DNA from: an uncultured Alphaproteobacteria bacterium
GTDB lineage: Bacteria; Pseudomonadota; Alphaproteobacteria; Micavibrionales; UBA1664
DNA: 64,000 nucleotides
Reading direction: 5' to 3'
Assembly: GCA_943789475.1 (NCBI GenBank)
Contig: CALSUG010000009.1
Location: forward strand, 1-64,000
Both the position numbers and the translations under genes were made by a program. Positions 56,688 through 64,000 of this stretch are shown here, in pieces. The stretch's first letter is position 1. Each line of letters opens with the position of its first letter. Below the pieces are notes generated by a model. The model was not told the origin of the DNA and searched no databases. It was given only the letters and a program-made list of their open reading frames with translations.

Positions 56688-57251
56688 TCACAGACTTGGT
56701 GAAAAATCAATATTGTTTATTTTTTCCTTGGCGCGGTTATATTTTTTGTATGATTTAATGCCGCCTGACACATTTCTTAATATCGATGCACCAAGTCCAG
56801 TAAAAAATAGAGCTACACCAAATATCAACAAGGTACTATCAACACTATCAGAAACTGCATTAAATAAAGAAGATATAGCCAATAATCCAGCAGTCCCAAT
56901 TGCGTTAAATGTCAGATTAACCGCTGTTTCAACAGTAGGAACAATATTCTTAGTACTATCAGAAATCTGTCTCATTACATCATATCTCTTTTTATACTCT
57001 CTATACCTTTTCAAGGATATATCATTGACTTTACCTGGTACACTATATTCAACATACGTAGCTACCCCTTTGTGAGAAGGAGACAAGACTTGTGCTAATG
57101 ACCCTCCATTTTCAGAAACATTAAGCCCTTCAACATCCCTTGCCACCTCACACGCACCAACTTCAACTTCAAATACCTTACGTGACAACCGTCCTGAATA
57201 AAGGTTATCTACAGTATCAAGCCATTTTTGTCTTTTATCTGTTGTATTCAT
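56688..57251 (-). CDS. Hypothetical protein with two membrane helices
   Basis: This 187-residue protein has an N-terminal soluble part (1-110, helical, charged) and two hydrophobic segments (about 112-130 and 138-160), ending in a basic tail (KYNRAKEKINN). I do not recognise a family. It reads left just upstream of the dehydrogenase gene. The miaB gene starts 84 bases to the right in the opposite direction. Confidence 0.55.
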   Translation of the reverse strand: MNTTDKRQKWLDTVDNLYSGRLSRKVFEVEVGACEVARDVEGLNVSENGGSLAQVLSPSHKGVATYVEYSVPGKVNDISLKRYREYKKRYDVMRQISDSTKNIVPTVETAVNLTFNAIGTAGLLAISSLFNAVSDSVDSTLLIFGVALFFTGLGASILRNVSGGIKSYKKYNRAKEKINNIDFSPSL

Positions 57252-57335
57252 AGTAATTCAATACACAATAAATTACGTAAAATCAAGTATATTAGTATTG
57301 ATTTAGCGTATAAATTTGTGCTTTAACCTGAACCC

Positions 57336-58685
57336 ATGACAAATACAAACGCAAAAAAGCTATATATTAAAACTTGGGGTTGCCAAATGAACGCCTATGA
57401 CAGCCGTAAAATGGCCGATGTCTTAGCACCAATGGGATATAACGAAGTGGACGAGCCAGAAGGCGCCGACATGATTATCCTCAATACATGTCACATTCGT
57501 GAAAAGGCAACCGAAAAAGTATTTAGCGAACTTGGCCGTTTGAAAAAACATAAACAAGACGCCGAAAAAGAAGACCGCAAGGTTTTAATGGCCGTTGCCG
57601 GTTGTGTTGCACAAGCCGAGGGCGATTTTATTGCTGAACGTGCCCCTTATGTCGATATGGTATTTGGCCCTCAATCATTTGGAACATTACCCGAAATGGT
57701 GGCCGAGGCCACAGGCGCGTATGGTAAAAAGCGTATTATCAATACCGATTTCGAAGAAGAAGATAAATTCGACAAATTACCAGAAGAAACAATTGCAACA
57801 GGCCCAACGGCATTTTTGGCCGTCCAAGAAGGATGTGACAAATTTTGTACATTTTGTGTTGTTCCCTATACACGTGGTGGAGAATATTCTCGTCGACCCG
57901 AGGCCATTTTAGACGAGGTCAAGGCTCTACGTGATCAAGGTGTCCGTGAAGTATCCTTCCTTGGACAAAACGTAAATGCCTATCACGGCCTTAATGCAGA
58001 TGGTGAAACAAAATCATTGGCTGAACTCATGTTAATGACTGCTGAAATCGACGGTATCGAACGTATTCGTTATACGACATCTCATCCACGCGATATGCAA
58101 GACGATTTAATTGAATCCCACGCACATCCAAAGGTTATGCCGTACCTGCATTTACCTGTACAAAGCGGATCAAACAAAATTTTAAAGGCAATGAACCGTA
58201 AACACGAACGCGATCTTTATTTTGAAATTATTGAAAAATTCCGCAAGGTTCGCCCCGATATCGCGATTAGTGGTGATTTCATCATTGGTTTCCCAGGGGA
58301 AACGGATCAAGATTTTGAGGACACAATGGATTTGGTGCGTCAAATTAAATATTCATCCGCCTATTCATTCAAATACTCCCCTCGCCCTGGTACGACCGCG
58401 GCAAAAATGGGTGGTATCATTCGTGAAGATATAAAAGATGCACGTTTACAAGAGCTACAGGCATTATTAAATCAACAAATGCGTGATTTTAATGAACAAA
58501 CAATTGGTAAAGAATTACCGACTTTGTTCGATGGAACACCACGCGAAGGTCAACTTTATGGGCGCAGCCCCTATAACCAAGCCATCTATGTCACGGGTCA
58601 TCCACGCCTTGATGGTCAGATGGACACCGTCCGCATTACGGGCACAAATGGTAAATCCTTGATGGGTGAGCTGGTTCTGTTATAG
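57336..58685 (+). CDS. miaB: tRNA 2-methylthio-N6-isopentenyladenosine synthase
   Basis: The 449-residue radical SAM methylthiotransferase modifies A37 of tRNAs reading UNN codons. It has the N-terminal UPF0004 domain with three Cys (LYIKTWGCQMNAYDS, NTCHIREKA, GCVAQAEGD), the radical SAM CxxxCxxC as CDKFCTFC, and a C-terminal TRAM domain (about 375-449). Spacing and length are normal. It opens the rightward block miaB-(small ORF)-phoH-ybeY-corC-lnt-XRE-metK, common in alphaproteobacteria. Confidence 0.97.
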   Translation: MTNTNAKKLYIKTWGCQMNAYDSRKMADVLAPMGYNEVDEPEGADMIILNTCHIREKATEKVFSELGRLKKHKQDAEKEDRKVLMAVAGCVAQAEGDFIAERAPYVDMVFGPQSFGTLPEMVAEATGAYGKKRIINTDFEEEDKFDKLPEETIATGPTAFLAVQEGCDKFCTFCVVPYTRGGEYSRRPEAILDEVKALRDQGVREVSFLGQNVNAYHGLNADGETKSLAELMLMTAEIDGIERIRYTTSHPRDMQDDLIESHAHPKVMPYLHLPVQSGSNKILKAMNRKHERDLYFEIIEKFRKVRPDIAISGDFIIGFPGETDQDFEDTMDLVRQIKYSSAYSFKYSPRPGTTAAKMGGIIREDIKDARLQELQALLNQQMRDFNEQTIGKELPTLFDGTPREGQLYGRSPYNQAIYVTGHPRLDGQMDTVRITGTNGKSLMGELVLL

Positions 58686-58709
58686 TCAAAATAACAACAA
58701 GGAGACACC

Positions 58710-58937
58710 ATGGCAAAAAATGATGAACGTACAGAAGAAACTTTAACAGTTTATTTTGAAGAACAAGCAAACTTACGCCTTGGAATTATTGGAGATATAC
58801 TTTCAGAAGTAATGCAAGAAGACGGACCAATAACCGCAGAAGATCAAGAAAAAATCGATTCTTTTGAAGGCGCACGCCCACAAATAGCTCATGAAGCAGC
58901 AAAAGAACTAACTCAAAAAGTTTTAACTGCAAAATAA
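58710..58937 (+). CDS. Small acidic hypothetical protein
   Basis: This 75-residue, Glu/Asp-rich protein has predicted helices throughout and no hydrophobic segment. AAGGAG lies about six bases upstream of the ATG at 58710, a strong site, so it is probably real. It follows miaB by 24 bases. I do not recognise it. The 180-base stretch after it (58938-59121) is AT-rich, holds no gene, and likely carries the promoter for phoH. Confidence 0.6.
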   Translation: MAKNDERTEETLTVYFEEQANLRLGIIGDILSEVMQEDGPITAEDQEKIDSFEGARPQIAHEAAKELTQKVLTAK

Positions 58938-59139
58938 GATCACAAAAACAAGCGGATTTACGCTATAATCACTTTATCGACGTCACAATTACGTGATTAC
59001 GCTAAAAAATAAAAAACCTAAGTCGTTTAAGTCGGAATCAATAAAATCAACAAGTTACATACGATCATTTAAACTTAACAGACTTAATTAAATCACTATT
59101 TAATAGATTTATTAACTTTTGATGGTAAACTGGTCTTAC

Positions 59140-60102
59140 ATGAAAAAACAAAACACACTGTTTGACCTTTCCTCACTACTAGATTCAAAAGATGACCCCG
59201 TTGCGATTAAACGGACAATATGTGGCATTAATAACGAGAATTTATCTTTTATTGAAAAAGAATTCACCATCACGATTCAAAATGATTCCGTTGGCTTTCT
59301 TCTCCTTGGTGATACAGGACAATTATACCACGCACGAGGTTTTCTCGAGGCTTTGATCCCTTTAGCAAAAAAGGGCGATATCTCAATTGATGATTTAAAG
59401 ACAGAGCTGGAACATATTGACCTGAAAAAGGCAGCGACGATTTCAACGCAAATGTCGACGGTAACTGCACGTACATTCATGCAATCGGCATTCATTGAAT
59501 CCATGGGTAAAAACGACCTTATATTTGGTGTTGGCCCCGCGGGTACAGGTAAAACATATTTGGCCGTGGCCTATGCCGCAATGTTATTAGAACGTGGTGA
59601 AACAAAACGCATTGTCCTTTCCCGCCCTGCGGTTGAGGCAGGTGAAAATCTTGGTTTTCTTCCTGGTGATTTGAAAGACAAGGTCGACCCATATCTTCGC
59701 CCACTTTACGACGCATTGTATGAAATGTTGCCGGCGGAAAAGGTTGATGATTTCATTGAAAAAAATATCATTGAAATCGCACCTCTTGCATTCCTTCGTG
59801 GTCGTACATTAAAAGACGCCGTTGTCATCTTGGACGAGGCACAAAACACCACAACCGCGCAAATGAAAATGATTTTAACGCGTATTGGTGAAAACAGTAA
59901 AATGATTGTCACAGGTGACCCGACGCAAATTGACCTCCCTCCCCGTGTAAAAAGTGGGTTAAAGGATGCGCTTGATACATTACGTCGTATCGAAGGCATG
60001 GGCATCGTCAAATTTGGAAATCGTGATGTGATAAGACACAAGCTTGTCAGCCAGATTGTTCAAGCCTATGATATGGCCCATGCACTCAAAAAATATGACT
60101 AA
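59140..60102 (+). CDS. phoH: PhoH-family ATPase
   Basis: The 320-residue protein has the PhoH P-loop GPAGTGKTYLAV and Walker B VVILDEAQNTTTAQMKM. In alphaproteobacteria it regularly precedes ybeY, and the pair is linked to RNA and ribosome maturation. The ATG at 59140 is chosen because the sequence before it (VNWSY) looks unrelated to the family; starts at 59119 (TTG) or 59122 (ATG) are possible. Its stop overlaps the ybeY start by 8 bases. Confidence 0.93.
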   Translation: MKKQNTLFDLSSLLDSKDDPVAIKRTICGINNENLSFIEKEFTITIQNDSVGFLLLGDTGQLYHARGFLEALIPLAKKGDISIDDLKTELEHIDLKKAATISTQMSTVTARTFMQSAFIESMGKNDLIFGVGPAGTGKTYLAVAYAAMLLERGETKRIVLSRPAVEAGENLGFLPGDLKDKVDPYLRPLYDALYEMLPAEKVDDFIEKNIIEIAPLAFLRGRTLKDAVVILDEAQNTTTAQMKMILTRIGENSKMIVTGDPTQIDLPPRVKSGLKDALDTLRRIEGMGIVKFGNRDVIRHKLVSQIVQAYDMAHALKKYD

Positions 60103-60547
60103 CACTGACGAAGATCTTTCTTATTTCGAAATTGGACAAGCGGAAATCTCTATAGATGATCCCGCGTGGAATGATATTACCGAATTACAAGACATTGTTG
60201 CATCTACATTAACCGATGAACATTTATCAATACTATTAACTAACGATAGAAGTATTCAACAACTTAACAAAGATTTCAGAGACAAAGACAAACCAACAAA
60301 TGTTCTCTCCTTTCCAGCCGATGATGAAGGTGATTATATGGGCGACATTGCCGTAGCGTTTGAAACAATACAACGCGAAGCGATTGAACAGGACAAATCA
60401 TTTACTCACCATTTTATACACATGCTTATCCACGGAATTTTACACTTGGACGGTTATGATCACGAAACAGATGAGGACGCGGAAGAAATGGAAACATTAG
60501 AAATCAAAATTTTAGCAGACATGGGCATCAAAAACCCATATATATAG
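60095..60547 (+). CDS. ybeY: Endoribonuclease YbeY
   Basis: The 150-residue metalloenzyme takes part in 16S rRNA 3'-end maturation and ribosome quality control. The zinc-binding motif is complete: HMLIHGILHLDGYDH with three His. TNVLSFP is also present. The ATG at 60095, overlapping phoH by 8 bases, gives the usual length; an earlier TTG frame start is not conserved. Confidence 0.96.
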   Translation: MTNTDEDLSYFEIGQAEISIDDPAWNDITELQDIVASTLTDEHLSILLTNDRSIQQLNKDFRDKDKPTNVLSFPADDEGDYMGDIAVAFETIQREAIEQDKSFTHHFIHMLIHGILHLDGYDHETDEDAEEMETLEIKILADMGIKNPYI

Positions 60548-60561
60548 TTTTAGAAAAGCTC

Positions 60562-61425
60562 ATGAATACACTTATCAAAAAAATATTTAGCCCCCGCGAC
60601 AACCAATCCCTTAAACAAGCGATTGAAGAAATCATCGAAGATCACGATGATGCAAAACAAAATGGTGATGTTATTGACGACAACACCCATGAGCGAACAC
60701 TGATCACCAATATCCTCAAGTTAAATGATGAAACAGTTGAAGACGTCATGGTACCGCGCGCGGACATTACTGGTATTGATGTTAATGCATCTCATGACGA
60801 ATTAATGGCATTATTGTCCGAATATCAATATAGCCGATTCCCCGTTTTTAATGATCAATTAGACGACATTGTCGGGACAATTCATATTAAAGATATTATT
60901 GCACAAATGGCATCCAAGAATGATGTTGTTATTAAAGATCTCGTGCGCCCTATCCCAATTATTTCTCCGTCCATGTCGGTTTCTGACCTTATCTTGTTTA
61001 TGAAAGAAAACCGAAAACACATGGTCTTGGTTATTGATGAATATGGAGGTATTGACGGCCTAATAACCCTTGGTGATATCATCGAATCTATTGTTGGTGA
61101 AATTGAGGACGAATACGACACTTCAAATCACGCCATTCTTCTTGAGAGACCTGACGGATCCATTTTGGCCGAAGGTCGCGTCGAATTGGATGATTTCGAA
61201 GAAAAATTTGAAAAAATATTTAGTGAAAATGACCACGAAGAAGCCGATACTTTGGCTGGCCTCGTATTCTACCTCGCTGGACGCGTTCCCGCTCGTGGTG
61301 AAATTATCACACATGATAACGGCCTTGAATTTGAAATATTGGATGCGGATCCGCGTCGTATTAACCGATTAAAAATTCGCAATTTGGATGTTGCACGTGA
61401 AAACGCTTCTGACACAACGTCCTAA
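60562..61425 (+). CDS. CorC/HlyC-family CBS-domain protein
   Basis: The 287-residue soluble protein has a CBS pair (about 60-185, with VEDVMVPRADI and VIDEYGGIDGLIT) and the CorC_HlyC transporter-associated domain (about 200-280). The DUF21 membrane domain found in longer relatives is absent. CorC proteins are linked to magnesium and cobalt efflux with the CorA channel. Gene order ybeY-corC-lnt is conserved. The 3' end overlaps lnt by 38 bases. Confidence 0.92.
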   Translation: MNTLIKKIFSPRDNQSLKQAIEEIIEDHDDAKQNGDVIDDNTHERTLITNILKLNDETVEDVMVPRADITGIDVNASHDELMALLSEYQYSRFPVFNDQLDDIVGTIHIKDIIAQMASKNDVVIKDLVRPIPIISPSMSVSDLILFMKENRKHMVLVIDEYGGIDGLITLGDIIESIVGEIEDEYDTSNHAILLERPDGSILAEGRVELDDFEEKFEKIFSENDHEEADTLAGLVFYLAGRVPARGEIITHDNGLEFEILDADPRRINRLKIRNLDVARENASDTTS

Positions 61426-62773
61426 AACGATTTTATTCTTCCTTGGGTGTTTGTCCGCCTTGGCCATGGCTCCCGTTTACGCATGGCCATTAATGGTTAT
61501 TGGATATTCCACCCTCCTCTACTACCTTGTTAAAACCGTACATTGGAAAACGACATCTATATATGGGTTTGTTTTCTTTTTCGGATATTTCTTAACGAGC
61601 CTGTATTGGATATCAAATTCGTTATTTGTTGAGATCGATCGGTGGTGGTGGGCGCTCCCATTTTCGTTCATGGGGTTACCATTTGTATTATCGTTATTTC
61701 CTACATTTTTCATTGGAATAGCGTCCTATATCCCTCAGTTTAAACCCATTGTCTACATTATTGCACTTATTACTGCCGACCTTGCACGATCTCACCTATT
61801 CACAGGCTTTCCATGGAATTTACCGATCCACACATGGGTAAATACAGATTTAATAATGATGATGGCATTGCCCCACTTAGGTTTTTATACAATTAACAGC
61901 CTTACAATAGTAATCTTTACACTTCCTTATTTTGCATTCACTACATTCCGATACAAAAAGGCCATCAGCGCTATTTCAATCCTGCTGTACACAACTTTAT
62001 TGTTTTACAATGTCTCAAGTGAGGTCACTGAAAAAAGTAATAGTGATCACACTATTGTGATGATACAGGGAAATATCGCACAAAAAGACAAATGGGATCC
62101 TGACAAAATTTGGGATAATTTTAATCGCTACATCACCATGTCACAAAATGCGATAGAAACGAACAAACCCCACATTATAATTTGGCCAGAAACTGCGATA
62201 TCACAGCGTCTTATAGAAACACACCGCGGGCATAAAATATTTACATCTTTTCTATCCAGATTACCTGAGGATAGTGTTTTGATCACTGGTATCTTGACAC
62301 ACGATGACAATAGTCACTTTAATTCTATCCATGTTTATGACACTCAGGGCACCATTTTAAGCTCATACAACAAACATCATCTGGTTCCTTTTGGCGAATA
62401 TATGCCCCTTGGTTTAGATACCATTACAGGGTTTTCTGGTTTTACGTCTGGTAGCCTTCCGAATCATATTAATATTAAACATCTTAATTTTTCATTTTTA
62501 CCTATCATTTGCTACGAGTCCCTATTCTCTCATTACATTTCATCTACGGACAATAGTAGTACCATACTGAATCTTACAAATGACGCGTGGTTTGGAAAAA
62601 CTGCGGGGCCTTACCAACACTTTGACCATATGATTTTCCGGGCAGCAGAAAGCAAAAAAAATGCTATTCGCTTATCTGGCAATGGAGTAAGCGGATATAT
62701 TAACCGAGAGGGACAAGTACAAAACATTTCATCTTTGAACAAACAAAAAACGATATATATAGAAAAAAAATAA
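61388..62773 (+). CDS. lnt: Apolipoprotein N-acyltransferase
   Basis: The 461-residue inner-membrane enzyme adds the third acyl chain to lipoproteins such as those at 3876, 9850 and 48061. Six hydrophobic segments (about 10-185) precede a nitrilase-like domain with the catalytic Glu in WPETAIS, the Lys in the YNKHHLVPFGEY region and the nucleophile Cys in ICYES. It is slightly shorter than E. coli Lnt (512). The ATG at 61388 overlaps corC; a GTG a few codons later is an alternative start. Confidence 0.94.
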   Translation: MLHVKTLLTQRPKTILFFLGCLSALAMAPVYAWPLMVIGYSTLLYYLVKTVHWKTTSIYGFVFFFGYFLTSLYWISNSLFVEIDRWWWALPFSFMGLPFVLSLFPTFFIGIASYIPQFKPIVYIIALITADLARSHLFTGFPWNLPIHTWVNTDLIMMMALPHLGFYTINSLTIVIFTLPYFAFTTFRYKKAISAISILLYTTLLFYNVSSEVTEKSNSDHTIVMIQGNIAQKDKWDPDKIWDNFNRYITMSQNAIETNKPHIIIWPETAISQRLIETHRGHKIFTSFLSRLPEDSVLITGILTHDDNSHFNSIHVYDTQGTILSSYNKHHLVPFGEYMPLGLDTITGFSGFTSGSLPNHINIKHLNFSFLPIICYESLFSHYISSTDNSSTILNLTNDAWFGKTAGPYQHFDHMIFRAAESKKNAIRLSGNGVSGYINREGQVQNISSLNKQKTIYIEKK

Positions 62774-62923
62774 ACGTAATTTTTTACAAAATATAGACAA
62801 AAGTATGCATTTAAAAATTACAGCTTGATATCAGTCCCTTATTTATTGCATATAATAGCATTCAAATGCATACATATGTATCCATTTGCATATTTATTTT
62901 ATTTTTGATAAAGATACGAGAAC

Positions 62924-63343
62924 ATGAAAACAAAAATTGGACCAGATGATAGAGATCGCGTTATTGGAGAACGTTTGCGAGCATACCGTGACATAAACGG
63001 TTTAAGCCAAACTGAACTCGGTGAAGCTATAGGTGTAACGTTTCAACAGGTCCAAAAATATGAACGAGGCAAAAATAAAGTCAGTGTTTCAAGACTTATT
63101 GACATTTGTAAAATTTTAAACACACCCCTCATGAATTTCTTGACAGGGTTAGACAATACCGCCAATGCACAAATTATCGCGATATCAGATGTAAAGCAAG
63201 ATCGCCTTATTCAAGATCCAGATCGCAATAAAGAAATTGCGGAATTATTAAAAATTTATAATTCCGTTGACACTTCAGAAGATCGCAAAGAAATTTTGAA
63301 TGTTTTACGCGCTCTTGCCTCTGCAAAACGCAAACGCGCTTAA
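62924..63343 (+). CDS. XRE-family transcriptional regulator
   Basis: The 139-residue protein has an XRE helix-turn-helix at about 17-72 (LSQTELGEAIGVTFQQVQKYERG) and a helical C-terminal part. A regulator in this exact place, between lnt and metK, is conserved in alphaproteobacteria, and it might act on metK or on itself. The 150-base AT-rich gap before it likely holds its promoter; it includes the near-repeats ATGCATA/TGCATA (62853-62890). Target is not known from sequence. Confidence 0.9.
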   Translation: MKTKIGPDDRDRVIGERLRAYRDINGLSQTELGEAIGVTFQQVQKYERGKNKVSVSRLIDICKILNTPLMNFLTGLDNTANAQIIAISDVKQDRLIQDPDRNKEIAELLKIYNSVDTSEDRKEILNVLRALASAKRKRA

Positions 63344-63355
63344 CTCTATAGCCAC

Positions 63356-63392
63356 AAAACAGCTTGCGAGCTTTTTATAATTCACGCAAGCT
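63356..63392 (+). promoter_or_regulatory. Overlapping hairpins in front of metK
   Basis: AGCTTGCG at 63361-63368 can pair perfectly over 8 bp with CGCAAGCT at 63385-63392, which ends 7 bases before the metK ATG. The same first bases can instead form a small terminator-like hairpin (AGCT 63361-63364 with AGCT 63369-63372) followed by TTTTT. The two are mutually exclusive. No ribosome binding site is visible before metK. Confidence 0.45.
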
Positions 63393-63399
63393 ATACCCT

Positions 63400-64000
63400 A
63401 TGAGTAATATACCAACGAGTGAGTCCGTCTCTGAAGGACACCCTGATAAATTATGCGATCGTATCTCGGACGCTGTTCTAGATTTCTTTTTACAAGACGA
63501 CCCCACCGCGCGCGTTGCATGTGAGACTGCTGCAATGAATGACAAATTAATTATTGGCGGTGAAATTACAGCTGACAAAGATTATACATCTGCAGATATT
63601 GAAAAGATCGCACGTGATGCCGTCAAAGATATAGGATATGTCGAAGGACCATTTAGTCACGAAAACCTGCAGTTCCATAATTTTTTAAACATACAATCTC
63701 CTGACATCGCTCAAGGTGTTGATGCAGGAACAGGTATGGATAAAGAAGAAGGCGCGGGTGATCAGGGCATTATGTTTGGATATGCATGCCGTGAAACCGA
63801 CGTTTTAATGCCTGCACCTATTTATTATTCTCACCTTCTGGTACGCGAATTAACCCGTCTACGCAAAGATGGTACGTACGACATGTTATTACCTGACATG
63901 AAATCACAGCTTACCTTACGTTACGAAGATGGTATACCAACAGGCATAGACGAAGTTGTTTTATCTACACAACACAAAGATGGTCTATCACAACAAGACA
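63400..64000 (+). CDS. metK: S-adenosylmethionine synthetase, C-terminus beyond window
   Basis: The frame opens at ATG 63400 and is still open at the right edge, giving about 200 residues. [22 protein letters not shown] is the canonical MetK N-terminus with the ATP-binding His, and [16 protein letters not shown] and [12 protein letters not shown] (both cofactor-binding) follow. The enzyme makes SAM from methionine and ATP. It is the last gene of the miaB block in the window and is preceded by overlapping hairpins. trmB often follows metK in this group but lies outside. Confidence 0.95.
   Translation, partial: MSNIPTSESVSEGHPDKLCDRISDAVLDFFLQDDPTARVACETAAMNDKLIIGGEITADKDYTSADIEKIARDAVKDIGYVEGPFSHENLQFHNFLNIQSPDIAQGVDAGTGMDKEEGAGDQGIMFGYACRETDVLMPAPIYYSHLLVRELTRLRKDGTYDMLLPDMKSQLTLRYEDGIPTGIDEVVLSTQHKDGLSQQD

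Noticed and set aside
59069-59115. Cluster of six TTAA motifs upstream of phoH as CtrA sites
   Set aside because: None of the pairs has N7 spacing and the region is simply very AT-rich.
63356-63400. The metK leader as a SAM-II or SAM/SAH riboswitch
   Set aside because: The stem is similar in position, but the loop and the downstream segment lack the bases needed for the pseudoknots of those classes.

Overview
The window is an AT-rich, gene-dense chromosomal segment from a Gram-negative alphaproteobacterium. Several things point there: a CtrA-type cell-cycle regulator next to the flagellar export ATPase FliI; the block rpsB-tsf-pyrH-frr-uppS-cdsA-dxr-rseP-bamA-skp-lpxD-fabZ-lpxA-lpxI-lpxB, which uses LpxI for lipid A; prfA-prmC followed by a DUF4167 gene and clpB; and miaB-phoH-ybeY-corC-lnt-XRE-metK. 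Flagellar genes and a full lipid A pathway argue for a free-living or facultatively host-associated cell rather than a strongly reduced symbiont. I cannot name the order. No rRNA and no CRISPR array were seen.

Layout. Positions 1 to about 6378 look like one end of an integrated island. A tyrosine recombinase lies against the 3' end of tRNA-Asp, with a DUF5681 gene, a DUF4238 gene, small membrane proteins and lipoproteins, a lipase-like gene cut by the left edge, and a structured non-coding RNA with its own terminator at about 3674-3854. From 6379 the core chromosome begins: tRNA-Asp, alanine dehydrogenase, a MurC-like ligase cluster, clpB, DUF4167, prmC and prfA, then ispG, a large RTX protein, comEC, gltX, gltA and a homocysteine methyltransferase. 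From 25.4 to 40 kb one long leftward block makes ribosomal protein S2 and EF-Ts, nucleotides, ribosome recycling factor, undecaprenyl and isoprenoid precursors, phospholipid, the outer-membrane assembly machine and lipid A. dnaE, a flagellar fliI-fliJ pair, ctrA, a HAD phosphatase, a 1236-residue membrane-anchored coiled-coil protein and a sodium/alanine symporter fill 40.6-55.2 kb. The right end is the rightward miaB to metK block.

How the genes work together. The 25-40 kb block couples translation to envelope growth: IspG and Dxr make isoprenoid precursor, UppS makes the undecaprenyl carrier, CdsA makes CDP-diacylglycerol, LpxA/D/I/B make lipid A, Skp and BamA insert outer-membrane proteins, and Lnt finishes lipoproteins. 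MetK and the homocysteine methyltransferase belong to the methionine/SAM cycle. Alanine dehydrogenase and the alanine symporter suggest alanine use. Regulatory features of interest include an arm-site-like array at the island end, tandem DnaA-box-like 9-mers in several intergenic regions, phased TTAA motifs upstream of ctrA, a terminator hairpin that also holds a ribosome binding site, and overlapping hairpins in front of metK.
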